A stretch of DNA of 64,000 nucleotides from Nonlabens xylanidelens (GTDB taxonomy: Bacteria > Bacteroidota > Bacteroidia > Flavobacteriales > Flavobacteriaceae): contig NZ_PTJE01000002.1 of assembly GCF_002934445.1 (NCBI RefSeq), positions 253,392 to 317,391 of the forward strand. The letters are read 5' to 3'. How positions within the stretch are numbered: the stretch's first letter is position 1; each line of letters starts with the position of its first letter. Below, in pieces: positions 53,428 to 61,368 of the stretch. The notes under the pieces are model-generated. The model made no database searches, was not told the DNA's origin, and saw only the letters and a list, made by a program, of their open reading frames with translations. The position numbers and the translations under genes were made by a program.

Positions 53428-53598
53428 TTACTTCTCTTCTTTAAGCTTTGCTTCTTTCTTTAATTTTCTCTTTTCTAACAATGCTCCTGTAATCCAAAAA
53501 GGAATTACAAATGTTGTTAAAAATATCATTAACCAAAATCCTAAAGTTAGAATTCCTAAAAATGCTAAAAAGCCTAAGTATTGATCAAAATCGAACAT
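53428..53598 (-). CDS. Small single-helix membrane protein
   Basis: 56 aa from MFDFDQYLGFLAFLGILTLG, starting 18 bases after a -7 box (53617-53624); a longer frame from 53661 begins upstream of the box and is rejected. One long hydrophobic segment (about 8-37) is followed by a strongly basic and acidic tail (EKRKLKKEAKLKEEK). Membrane protein with a cytoplasmic charged tail; function unknown. Confidence 0.6.
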   Translation of the reverse strand: MFDFDQYLGFLAFLGILTLGFWLMIFLTTFVIPFWITGALLEKRKLKKEAKLKEEK

Positions 53599-53616
53599 GG
53601 TATCTCTTGTTTGCTG

Positions 53617-53624
53617 CAAAGATA
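53617..53624 (-). promoter_or_regulatory. -7 promoter box TATCTTTG for the small membrane protein
   Basis: TAnnTTTG on the minus strand, 18 bases before the ATG at 53598. Confidence 0.5.
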
Positions 53625-53740
53625 AAGACTTGAACTTAATTATGAAAAAACTACACAGCATTTATTAACAAAAAACTGTTTATAACAGCCCTTATTCTAT
53701 TAATTACTAGAATTAGTCAGGTTAGAGCGTTTATAATTAC

Positions 53741-53756
53741 GCTTTCGCGCAAGCGG
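53741..53756. repeat. 16-bp palindrome with one mismatch
   Basis: CGCTTTCGCGCAAGCG in the divergent gap upstream of fumC. Confidence 0.85.
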
Positions 53757-53816
53757 CACCTCCATCCTACTTGTTATTATTATCTATAATGAGATGGTAA
53801 AACAACGCTCAAGTTT

Positions 53817-53824
53817 TATATTTG
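53817..53824 (+). promoter_or_regulatory. -7 promoter box TATATTTG for fumC
   Basis: TAnnTTTG match 17 bases before the ATG at 53842; in-frame ATG 53794 is upstream of it. Confidence 0.55.
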
Positions 53825-53841
53825 TGAAAAATTCAACCACA

Positions 53842-55236
53842 ATGGAATATAGAATAGAAAAAGATACGATGGGACAAGTAGAAGTCCCTGCAGATAAACT
53901 TTGGGGTGCGCAAACGCAGCGTTCTCGCATGAATTTTAAAATAGGTGCTCCTGGTAGCATGCCACTAGAAATTGTATATGGTTTTGCCTACCTTAAGAAA
54001 GCCGCTGCTTACACTAACCATGACCTAGGTGTTCTTACAGAAGAAAAACGTGATCTTATCGCACAGGTTTGTGACGAGATTCTAGAAGGTAAACATGACG
54101 ACCAGTTTCCACTTGTGATATGGCAAACAGGTTCTGGTACACAGTCTAATATGAATGTGAACGAGGTGATCGCAAACCGTGCACACCAACTAGCTGGTAA
54201 AAAAGTAGGTGAAGGTGAAAAAACCATACAGCCTAATGACGACGTGAATAAATCACAGTCCTCTAACGATACCTTCCCTACAGGAATGCACATCGCCTGT
54301 TATAAGAAAGTGGTAGAAAACACCATTCCTGGTATCAAACAATTGCGCAACACATTACACAACAAGTCTATAGAATTTACCGATGTGGTAAAAATAGGTC
54401 GTACGCACCTTATGGATGCGACTCCATTAACACTAGGACAGGAATTTTCTGGTTACGTTTCTCAACTGGACCATGGAATCATCGCACTAGAAAACACACT
54501 AGCACATTTAAGTCAGCTAGCACTAGGTGGTACTGCCGTAGGTACAGGATTAAACACACCACTAGGATATGATGTAAAAGTAGCTGAGTATATCGCACAG
54601 TTTACAGAATTGCCATTTATAACAGCACATAATAAATTTGAAGCTCTTGCAGCACACGATGCTCTAGTAGAGACTCACGGTGCTTTAAAACAAGTAGCCG
54701 TATCACTTAATAAAATTGCACACGATATAAGAATGCTTGCTAGTGGCCCACGTAGTGGTATCGGTGAGTTAATCATACCTGCAAACGAGCCAGGTAGTTC
54801 TATCATGCCAGGTAAAGTAAACCCTACTCAGGCAGAGGCTATTACTATGGTATGTGCTCGCGTTATGGGTAACGACACAACAGTTACTGTAGGTGGTATG
54901 CAAGGTCACTTTGAATTAAACGTATTTAAACCAGTTATGGCTGCTGCGGTTCTAGAAAGCGCACAGTTAATAGGTGACGCATGTAGAAGTTTTGACGAGA
55001 ATTGTGCCGTAGGAATTGAGCCTAACAAAGAAACGATCAAGTCTTTACTAGACAACTCATTAATGCTAGTAACTGCTTTAAACACTAAAATAGGATACTA
55101 TAAAGCTGCAGAAATTGCAAACAAGGCGCACGAAGAGGGAACTACACTTAAGGCTGCTGCCCTAGCTCTAGAATATGTAACGTCTGAAGAATTTGACGAA
55201 TGGGTAAAACCAGAAGACATGGTAGGTCACAGATAA
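53842..55236 (+). CDS. fumC: Class II fumarate hydratase
   Basis: 464 aa from [20 protein letters not shown], nearly identical in length to E. coli FumC (467). It interconverts fumarate and malate in the TCA cycle without Fe-S clusters. Motifs: [18 protein letters not shown] (about 98-115), [30 protein letters not shown] (about 185-204) and the family signature [13 protein letters not shown] (about 315-327). All catalytic blocks are intact. Homotetramer in the cytoplasm. Terminator follows. Confidence 0.97.
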   Translation: MEYRIEKDTMGQVEVPADKLWGAQTQRSRMNFKIGAPGSMPLEIVYGFAYLKKAAAYTNHDLGVLTEEKRDLIAQVCDEILEGKHDDQFPLVIWQTGSGTQSNMNVNEVIANRAHQLAGKKVGEGEKTIQPNDDVNKSQSSNDTFPTGMHIACYKKVVENTIPGIKQLRNTLHNKSIEFTDVVKIGRTHLMDATPLTLGQEFSGYVSQLDHGIIALENTLAHLSQLALGGTAVGTGLNTPLGYDVKVAEYIAQFTELPFITAHNKFEALAAHDALVETHGALKQVAVSLNKIAHDIRMLASGPRSGIGELIIPANEPGSSIMPGKVNPTQAEAITMVCARVMGNDTTVTVGGMQGHFELNVFKPVMAAAVLESAQLIGDACRSFDENCAVGIEPNKETIKSLLDNSLMLVTALNTKIGYYKAAEIANKAHEEGTTLKAAALALEYVTSEEFDEWVKPEDMVGHR

Positions 55237-55260
55237 TATCTGTCTTACTTAAAACAGTTA

Positions 55261-55293
55261 AAAGCCGCTTCAATTCATGAAGTGGCTTTTTTT
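55261..55293 (+). terminator. Terminator after fumC
   Basis: AAAGCCGCTTCA pairs with TGAAGTGGCTTT (one G-T pair) around five bases and is followed by a T run. Confidence 0.85.
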
Positions 55294-55307
55294 ATGTGGT
55301 TCAGTTT

Positions 55308-55323
55308 CGCTTTCGCGAAAGAT
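55308..55323. repeat. 16-bp palindrome, truncated right arm
   Basis: CGCTTTCGCGAAAGAT: the core is intact except the last two bases. It follows the fumC terminator. Confidence 0.8.
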
Positions 55324-55529
55324 AGACACACAGCACCACTACCCTAACCTCCTAATTGATTCACCTCATTAAGGGAAACCGTAAATAAGAGATTAGAAAT
55401 TTATTTAAATTGCTGGGGTTATTATTGTTAATTTAAGAATTGAATAATTTGGGAATGGTAGATTAAACAAAACGTTTTTTATTCTTACATTAACTAGTAT
55501 TAAAACAATACCAACTTTACAAAACACGT

Positions 55530-56498
55530 ATGACGGTTAAAGAAGCAATTTTAAAAAGTTTAGAAGACATAAATGGACTAACTAATTATATGGAAATTCA
55601 CGATCATATAATTAATAAAAATTATTACGATTTTGGATCAGCAAAAACACCACCTGCAACCATATCTGCCTTATTAGGAGATTTTATCAGGAATGGAGAT
55701 ACCAGAGTTAAACGATTAAAACAATCAGGAGGAACTTATTCATATTACTTAACTAAAAATGAACAAGAAATCGGAATAGAGATATTATCCGGATCAACTG
55801 ATACTTCTCCAATTAAAATAAATAAAAGCAAAGTAAAAACATACGCAGAAAGAGACTTACATAAACTATTGAGTAGCTATCTCAAAAACACAAAAATTTA
55901 TTCTAAAACAATTTTTCACGAACACTCAAAAAATGGAAAAGATTCTAATCAAATATGGACGCATCCAGATATGATAGGAGTTAAATTATTAAACTTACAA
56001 ACTAAGGTTAGTCAAAATTTTTTGAAATCAATAAATAGAGTAGATACTTTTAAATTAAGTTCTTATGAACTTAAAAAAGAGATTAATTCAGATTCAGAAT
56101 TAAAAAAAGCATATTTTCAAGCTGTTTCTAATTCTAGTTGGGCTAACTATGGCTATCTCGTAGCTTATGAGTTTAGCGATAGTTTATCAGATGAAATGGA
56201 GAGGTTAAATCAATCATTTGGCATAGGAATTATTGAACTAAACGCTAATCCCTACCAAAGTAAAGTTCTATTCCCAGCTAACTACAGAGACCTTGATTTT
56301 AAAACAATTGATAAGCTCTGTAAAATAAATAAGGAGTTTGAACAGTTTATAGAGCAAACCGATCGATTAATGACAGCGCAAGAAAGATATTACAAATCAA
56401 CTGAAAAAGAACTCGATGAGTTTTGTGATTCATATTTTGAAAAAGATACAGAAATAGAAAAATACTGTATAGATAAAAATATTCCTTTTGGAGATTAA
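55530..56498 (+). CDS. HARE-HTH and PD-(D/E)xK endonuclease-like protein
   Basis: 322 aa. Residues about 1-75 form a HARE-type winged helix (TVKEAILKSLEDINGLTNYM, then TISALLGDFIRNGDTRVKRL). After a linker, residues about 105-265 fit a PD-(D/E)xK nuclease fold: a helical Glu in TYAERDLHKLLSSYL, Asp in IWTHPDMIGVKLL, and the E-x-K pair in KLSSYELKKEIN, with AYFQAVSNSSWANYGYLVAY after it. This pairing is that of COG2958-type predicted restriction-endonuclease-like proteins. No methyltransferase or specificity subunit is nearby. AT-rich and lone, so it may be an accessory gene. The 3' end reads into the next gene. Confidence 0.72.
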   Translation: MTVKEAILKSLEDINGLTNYMEIHDHIINKNYYDFGSAKTPPATISALLGDFIRNGDTRVKRLKQSGGTYSYYLTKNEQEIGIEILSGSTDTSPIKINKSKVKTYAERDLHKLLSSYLKNTKIYSKTIFHEHSKNGKDSNQIWTHPDMIGVKLLNLQTKVSQNFLKSINRVDTFKLSSYELKKEINSDSELKKAYFQAVSNSSWANYGYLVAYEFSDSLSDEMERLNQSFGIGIIELNANPYQSKVLFPANYRDLDFKTIDKLCKINKEFEQFIEQTDRLMTAQERYYKSTEKELDEFCDSYFEKDTEIEKYCIDKNIPFGD

Positions 56499-56520
56499 TC
56501 CATTAAACAACCCAACCACC

Positions 56521-57000
56521 ATGAAAAAAATAATCTTTACCCTACTAGTAATCATAGCTGTTCAAACAAGTAACGCACAAAGCTCACAACTTACTGAAGA
56601 TCAATTTAGAGAAAAAGTAAGTACTGAATTCCAAACTAGTTATAATAAGGCACTCACCTCTTTTGAAAACTCCATGGACTATGGTATGACCAAAAAGAAC
56701 GAAAGCTGGAGTGTTTACGAGTTTGATAATAAAAGAATATTTAAAATAGAATCTAAAAAGAATAACACCACTTTTATAGAAACGTATTTTGAAGTAGATG
56801 GCCAATTGCGCTATGCTCAGGAAAAAGAAATCAGCTTTATAAACACACCAGATACTATAGAATGGAACTGTAAATATTTCTTAGAAAATGGCGCTATAAA
56901 AACCATCATGTCTCTAGGCCATGGAAAAACAGAAAGAGACGACTGGGATTCTAACGAGATATTAACTTTATATCAAAAGAGAAAAGCTTTATTAAAATAA
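56521..57000 (+). CDS. Secreted protein of unknown function
   Basis: 159 aa from MKKIIFTLLVIIAVQTSNAQ, a clear signal peptide with cleavage after the final Ala-Gln region; an in-frame ATG at 56488 overlaps the previous gene and would put polar residues in front of the signal. The mature part (about 130 residues) is a mixed alpha/beta domain with FENSMDYGMTKKNESWSVYE and ETYFEVDGQLRYAQEKEISF. Periplasmic by inference; no family recognised. It follows the endonuclease-like gene by 22 bases. Confidence 0.6.
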   Translation: MKKIIFTLLVIIAVQTSNAQSSQLTEDQFREKVSTEFQTSYNKALTSFENSMDYGMTKKNESWSVYEFDNKRIFKIESKKNNTTFIETYFEVDGQLRYAQEKEISFINTPDTIEWNCKYFLENGAIKTIMSLGHGKTERDDWDSNEILTLYQKRKALLK

Positions 57001-57123
57001 TCAGAAAAATATAAACACAAACCGCAAATACCCCACAAAAACAAGGGTGCCATATTAAATAAAACTACTTTAATCAAAACCACCCCTAAAATTATAAGGG
57101 TATTACTTTCATTATATGTAAAA

Positions 57124-57148
57124 AAGTTACAAATTACGCTCGTAACTT
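57124..57148. promoter_or_regulatory. Inverted repeat upstream of the alanine dehydrogenase gene (possible operator)
   Basis: AAGTTAC and GTAACTT are 11 bases apart, ending 14 bases before the ATG. Location fits an operator, but the protein that would bind it is unknown and the arms are short. Confidence 0.3.
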
Positions 57149-57162
57149 AAAGTTTAAAAAAA

Positions 57163-58251
57163 ATGATTGTCGGTATTCCAAAAGAGATTAAAAACAATGA
57201 AAGCAGGGTCGGTATGACACCTGGCGGAGTTTATGAATTGGTTAAAAAGAAACACACCGTTTATGTGCAATCAAATGCTGGAGAAGGCAGCGGCTTTTTA
57301 AATTCTGATTACTTAAAAGCAGGTGCGATTATTCTAGATTCTATCGGTGAAGTGTATGCAATTAGTGAAATGATTGTAAAAGTAAAAGAACCTATCGCTG
57401 AAGAATACGACTTGATTCAAGAAGGTCAAATACTTTTTACCTATTTCCACTTTGCCTCTAGTGAGCCGTTAACAAAGGCTATGATTAAGGCAAAAGCTAT
57501 TTGCATTGCTTATGAAACTGTAGAAGATACAGACGGTACACTACCATTATTAACTCCTATGTCAGAGGTAGCTGGTAGACTAGCCATTCAACAAGGAGCA
57601 AAATACTTAGAAAAACCAGTAAAAGGTCGTGGTGTTCTTTTAGGTGGTGTTCCTGGAGTAGCACCTGGTAAAGTACTGGTCTTAGGTGCTGGAATAGTAG
57701 GCATACAAGCTGCAAAAATGGCTGCAGGACTTGGAGCACATGTCACCATGTTAGATATCAACATGAAACGTTTACGCTATGTAAATGACGTCATGCCTCC
57801 ACATGTGGTTACTGAGTTCTCTAACGAATTCAACATTAGAAAACACATTAAAACTCATGATCTAATCATAGGCGGTGTATTACTTAAAGGTGCCAAAGCT
57901 CCTAACCTTATCACACGCGACATGCTCAAAGAAATGCGACCAGGGACCGTAATCGTAGATGTAGCAGTAGACCAAGGTGGTTGTGTAGAAACTACCAGAC
58001 CTACAACTCATGAAGATCCTGTATATATTATAGATGACGTGGTGCATTACTCTGTTGCAAACATGCCTGGTGCAGTACCATTTACGTCTACTATGGCACT
58101 GACTAATGTAACTTTACCCTACGTTCTAAAAATAGCAAATCTAGGCTGGGAAACAGCATGCGATTCTAACCCTAGTCTTAAAAAAGGACTAAATATCATA
58201 TCTGGAACTATCGTTTACCAAGAAATTAAAGAGGCCTTTAATTGGAATTAA
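57163..58251 (+). CDS. ald: Alanine dehydrogenase
   Basis: 362 aa. NAD-dependent interconversion of L-alanine and pyruvate plus ammonia. Begins MIVGIPKEIKNNESRVGMTP, as the family does, and has PLLTPMSEVAGRLAIQQGAK (about 128), the Rossmann motif VLVLGAGIVGIQAAKMAAGL (about 169-188) and the C-terminal HYSVANMPGAVPFTSTMALT (about 300), where the substrate-contacting residues lie. Slightly shorter than the usual 370 aa. Cytoplasmic; monocistronic with a strong bidirectional terminator behind. Confidence 0.95.
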   Translation: MIVGIPKEIKNNESRVGMTPGGVYELVKKKHTVYVQSNAGEGSGFLNSDYLKAGAIILDSIGEVYAISEMIVKVKEPIAEEYDLIQEGQILFTYFHFASSEPLTKAMIKAKAICIAYETVEDTDGTLPLLTPMSEVAGRLAIQQGAKYLEKPVKGRGVLLGGVPGVAPGKVLVLGAGIVGIQAAKMAAGLGAHVTMLDINMKRLRYVNDVMPPHVVTEFSNEFNIRKHIKTHDLIIGGVLLKGAKAPNLITRDMLKEMRPGTVIVDVAVDQGGCVETTRPTTHEDPVYIIDDVVHYSVANMPGAVPFTSTMALTNVTLPYVLKIANLGWETACDSNPSLKKGLNIISGTIVYQEIKEAFNWN

Positions 58252-58306
58252 TCAGTCATTAAAAAATAGAAATAGAGAGTATATTAAAGAAATCTAAATC
58301 TTAAAA

Positions 58307-58344
58307 AAAACGGTAAACAGATGCGTCCATCTGTTTACCGTTTT
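58307..58344. terminator. Bidirectional terminator
   Basis: AAAACGGTAAACAGATG-CGTC-CATCTGTTTACCGTTTT, a 17-bp perfect stem between convergent genes. Confidence 0.92.
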
Positions 58345-58348
58345 ATAA

Positions 58349-59596
58349 TTATAAAATCACACTTCCTTCTATCTTGCTTATAACAGCATTTGCAGCTGCT
58401 TTACCATTTAACATCGCAGCGTTAAGTGATCCATTACTCAATTGATCTCCAGCTAGAAAAACACTATCTGTAAGTTGTGTTTCTGACGCATTCATGCAAT
58501 AATTTAAAGAATCTAGTTGTGGCAATGCTTTCTTTATATGATACAGTTTTACCAGTTCATTTGCCTTAATATGAGTCTCTTCTCTTAGTTCTTTTACCAC
58601 ACGCTCTGTAAGTTGCTGGTCAGATAATTGATGCTTTTTAATAACAGAAACGCTTATGATATTCCTGTGGTTATCAAAAACATCATTTAAAAAATGAAAG
58701 TTATTGATCAGTACATCATCGTTTGCTACTAGTCCTATAATAGCCTGATCTAATCCTGTATGATCGGTTTCAAAATACAGCACAGTAACTTGATGCCACG
58801 GCATGTTTTCATTAGGTAAATTAGGTACTAAATCTCCTGCTGGTGTAGCTACTATAGTATAATCAGACTTTATTTTCTCACCATTTTCTAGAGAGATTTC
58901 ATTACCTATCACTGCTGTTACCTTGTGATTAAGATGCATAGAATCTTCAGGTAATTGAGCAGCCAGTTGTTCTGGTATAGCTTTGATACCGCCTGCAGGT
59001 ATCGTTGCATTTCCTTCTGTAAACATTTTAAAGACAAATTCAAACATGCGACTACTCGTTGCTAGCTTTGTCTCTAAGAATATTCCTGTATAAAAAGGAG
59101 TAAAGAAACTAGCAATCATCTTTTTAGAAAATCCATAATTCTCTAGATAGATCTTTGTGGTAGTCTCTGGACTAGTAAATATGTCGTGTATTGATTTTTG
59201 TTTCAGCTTTCGCGAAAGCGAGTACACCAACCATTTATCTTTTAAAGATCCCACACCAGCCGTAATCGTGCTCCACAAGAAACTACTATCTCTAGTAGGA
59301 TCGCCTAGTTTATGAGTTTTACCATCTTTAAATATTAAGGAACCTGGCACAAATTTGCGCAATTTTAGAGCCTCAATATCTAGAAATTCATTCACCGCAG
59401 GATAAGCATCTAGCATCACTTGAAAACCGTGATCTAATATCAATCCAGAAGTGGCATCACTGCTTACACGACCACCGACAAATGAATTTGCGTCATAAAC
59501 AGTTGCTTTATATCCAGCGTTTTGCAATGTAACAGCTGCAGTAAGACCGCTTACTCCAGCGCCTATAATAGTAATATGTGGTTGGTTATCATTCAT
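58349..59596 (-). CDS. FAD-dependent amine oxidase/desaturase-like oxidoreductase
   Basis: 415 aa. N-terminal dinucleotide motif ITIIGAGVSGLTAAVTLQNA (about 8-27) followed by the GGRVSSD block (about 41), then LDHGFQVMLDAYPAV, IPAGGIKAIPEQLA (about 204) and the C-terminal FLAGDQLSNGSLNAAMLNGK. These match the amine oxidase/protoporphyrinogen oxidase/phytoene desaturase superfamily. No neighbour points to carotenoid or haem synthesis, so the substrate is open. Codons for SLSRKL (near 130) are a palindrome copy, in the third reading phase. Confidence 0.82.
   Translation of the reverse strand: MNDNQPHITIIGAGVSGLTAAVTLQNAGYKATVYDANSFVGGRVSSDATSGLILDHGFQVMLDAYPAVNEFLDIEALKLRKFVPGSLIFKDGKTHKLGDPTRDSSFLWSTITAGVGSLKDKWLVYSLSRKLKQKSIHDIFTSPETTTKIYLENYGFSKKMIASFFTPFYTGIFLETKLATSSRMFEFVFKMFTEGNATIPAGGIKAIPEQLAAQLPEDSMHLNHKVTAVIGNEISLENGEKIKSDYTIVATPAGDLVPNLPNENMPWHQVTVLYFETDHTGLDQAIIGLVANDDVLINNFHFLNDVFDNHRNIISVSVIKKHQLSDQQLTERVVKELREETHIKANELVKLYHIKKALPQLDSLNYCMNASETQLTDSVFLAGDQLSNGSLNAAMLNGKAAANAVISKIEGSVIL
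59205..59220. repeat. 16-bp palindrome, one mismatch (inside the FAD oxidoreductase gene)
   Basis: AGCTTTCGCGAAAGCG on the plus strand; the minus-strand gene reads it as Leu-Ser-Arg-Lys-Leu. Confidence 0.9.
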
Positions 59597-59695
59597 GATG
59601 TAAAAATAGTATAGAGTTTTATAATCTAAAGGATTTAATTAATGCTTAACAAAAAGAATTTTACTACAGACTATCTTTACTGTAAACCCAATTTT

Positions 59696-60622
59696 ATGCC
59701 ATTGCAAGATCAAGTAGAAGACATTAATATTTCTGATAGAATTACTAACACTACGTATTCTTATTATGAAAATTTCATCGATTTTCTACCACGGCTGGCT
59801 TTAGGTCTCGCTATTATCATATTGGGCGTTTTAATCGCTAGTTTTTTGGGTAGGTTTACCACCTCTAGCGTGATACGCAGGACTAAAGATCCTTTGATGA
59901 GTCGTTTTTTAGGTAAGGCGATACGCTTTGTATTTATCATCATTTTTATAATGCTCGCATTGAGAGCTGCAGGATTAGGTGATATAAGCGCCGGTATTCT
60001 TGCAACAGCTGGTGCTAGTGCCGTAGTTCTAGGGTTTGCCTTTAAAGATATAGGACAGAATTTTATAGCTGGTGTAATTCTTAGTTTTAACAGACCATTT
60101 GACGTAAATGATACAGTAGAAATCGGGAATAACTTTGGTCGTGTAAAAGCACTAGAATTTAGATATACAAAGCTTAAAACCTTTGACGGCAAAGATGTTT
60201 ACATCCCTAATTCAGATGTGATAACGCAACCGGTAACTAATTATACAGAAGACGGTTTTTACCGTTGGGATTTTGTGGTAGGTGTAGATTATGACGATGA
60301 TATTAACGAGGCAAAACAAAGCATCATGGACGCTTTAAACGCAGACCCTAAAGTTGTGACTGACGAAGATCATGTAAGTTATGTCATAGAAGACGAGCTA
60401 GCGACCAGCACCGTAAATCTTAAAGTGTTCTTTTGGGTAGACACCTTAGACTTTGGACGCGTTGCAAACACCACACGTGGCCGCGTGATAGGAAATGTAA
60501 AAAGAGCTTTAATGCAAAAAGGCTTCTATTTACCAGCAGATATTCAAGAAATCAAGCTGTATGGTCGTGATTCTGAACTACCTTTGTCACTTCAAGATAA
60601 ACGTGTAAAAAAAGATGCTTAA
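59696..60622 (+). CDS. MscS-family mechanosensitive ion channel
   Basis: 308 aa from MPLQDQVEDINISDR; a near-promoter TATCTTTA box lies 16 bases upstream, and the in-frame ATG at 59642 is upstream of that box. Three membrane helices (about 33-55, 74-96, 104-125). The pore-lining helix carries AGILATAGASAVVLGFAFKD, and the beta domain begins FNRPFDVNDTVEIGNNFGRV, the MscS signature region. C-terminal domain residues (VTNYTEDGFYRWDFVVGVDY) are typical. Acts as a safety valve on hypo-osmotic shock. Confidence 0.92.
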   Translation: MPLQDQVEDINISDRITNTTYSYYENFIDFLPRLALGLAIIILGVLIASFLGRFTTSSVIRRTKDPLMSRFLGKAIRFVFIIIFIMLALRAAGLGDISAGILATAGASAVVLGFAFKDIGQNFIAGVILSFNRPFDVNDTVEIGNNFGRVKALEFRYTKLKTFDGKDVYIPNSDVITQPVTNYTEDGFYRWDFVVGVDYDDDINEAKQSIMDALNADPKVVTDEDHVSYVIEDELATSTVNLKVFFWVDTLDFGRVANTTRGRVIGNVKRALMQKGFYLPADIQEIKLYGRDSELPLSLQDKRVKKDA

Positions 60623-60905
60623 AACATTCAAATATCTAGCTATAGTAGAAGGTTACTCCTTTTTATTCATCCTTTTTCTAACCATGCCTCTTAAATATCT
60701 AGGTGGTATTCTACTACCCAATAAAATTATGGGAATGGCACACGGTTTCCTTTTCCTTAGTTATGTGGTCATGGCCATAGTAGTAAGCCAGATCCTTAAA
60801 TGGGATCTCAAAAAACTCTTTATAGTTCTTGCCATGTCTGTAGTTCCATTTGGAACTTTCTGGATGGAAAGAAAGTACTTAGAAGAAGACCTTAAAAAGG
60901 CTTAG
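60615..60905 (+). CDS. DUF3817 family integral membrane protein
   Basis: 96 aa. Begins MLKTFKYLAIVEGYSFLFIL and contains MGMAHGFLFLSYVVMAIVVS and VVPFGTFWMERKYLEED: the DUF3817 (YdzA-like) pattern with three helices, a His near the middle and a terminal acidic tail. Function unknown. It overlaps the end of the MscS gene by eight bases, so the two are coupled. Confidence 0.88.
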   Translation: MLKTFKYLAIVEGYSFLFILFLTMPLKYLGGILLPNKIMGMAHGFLFLSYVVMAIVVSQILKWDLKKLFIVLAMSVVPFGTFWMERKYLEEDLKKA

Positions 60906-60906
60906 T

Positions 60907-61308
60907 TTAATCAAAGCCTTTCTTTTTCATGCGCTCACTCTGGTATTCTACCTCAGTTTTACCGTGTGCAAGTGGTTTACCGTCTTCACCTAGATTTACT
61001 AGAATTATATTTTCTATAGTAATAATGGTGTCATAGGTCATTTTATTACGCACCACACACTTTAAATCGATAGAACTGGTACCAAATTTATTTACCTCTA
61101 GTCCTATCTCTACTATGTCACCAGTTTTTGCACTGGCTACAAAGTTGATTTCACTCATGTATTTAGTCACCACTTTTTGATTCTCGATTTGTATGATCGC
61201 ATAAAGTGCTGCCTCTTCATCAATCCATTCTAATAATCTACCGCCGAAAAGCGTCCCATTAGGATTTAAATCTTCTGGCTTGATCCATTTTCTAGTATGA
61301 AAATTCAT
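60907..61308 (-). CDS. Hotdog-fold acyl-CoA thioesterase
   Basis: 133 aa from MNFHTRKWIKPEDLNPNGTL; a reading from 61329 would start inside the -7 box. The hotdog core reads NPNGTLFGGRLLEWIDEEAA, where Asn and Asp/Glu around GG are catalytic in YciA/acyl-CoA thioesterases, and TGDIVEIGLEVNKFGTSSID. Hydrolyses acyl-CoA (chain length not known). Divergent from the TrmH-like gene, with promoters overlapping. Confidence 0.88.
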   Translation of the reverse strand: MNFHTRKWIKPEDLNPNGTLFGGRLLEWIDEEAALYAIIQIENQKVVTKYMSEINFVASAKTGDIVEIGLEVNKFGTSSIDLKCVVRNKMTYDTIITIENIILVNLGEDGKPLAHGKTEVEYQSERMKKKGFD

Positions 61309-61326
61309 ATTGTATAGGTTTATATT

Positions 61327-61334
61327 CAAAGATA
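61327..61334 (-). promoter_or_regulatory. -7 promoter box TATCTTTG for the thioesterase gene
   Basis: TAnnTTTG on the minus strand, 18 bases before the ATG at 61308. It sits immediately beside the opposite-strand promoter of the methylase gene. Confidence 0.55.
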
Positions 61335-61336
61335 CA

Positions 61337-61364
61337 TTTGATCTGCTTTAAAAACCTATTTTTG
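61337..61364 (+). promoter_or_regulatory. Promoter of the TrmH-like gene (TTTG-N16-TATTTTTG)
   Basis: TTTG at 61337-61340 and TATTTTTG at 61357-61364, 16 bases apart; the box ends four bases before the ATG. Confidence 0.65.
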
Positions 61365-61368
61365 TACT

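Noticed and set aside
57001-57162. Possible small RNA or gene in the gap before the alanine dehydrogenase gene
   Set aside because: Only a weak CCCCTAAAATTATAAGGG hairpin and a short inverted repeat are visible; no terminator or ORF supports a separate unit.
59346-59358. TGGCAC...TTGC sigma-54-like match
   Set aside because: Spacing is four instead of five bases, and it lies inside the FAD oxidoreductase coding region on the opposite strand.
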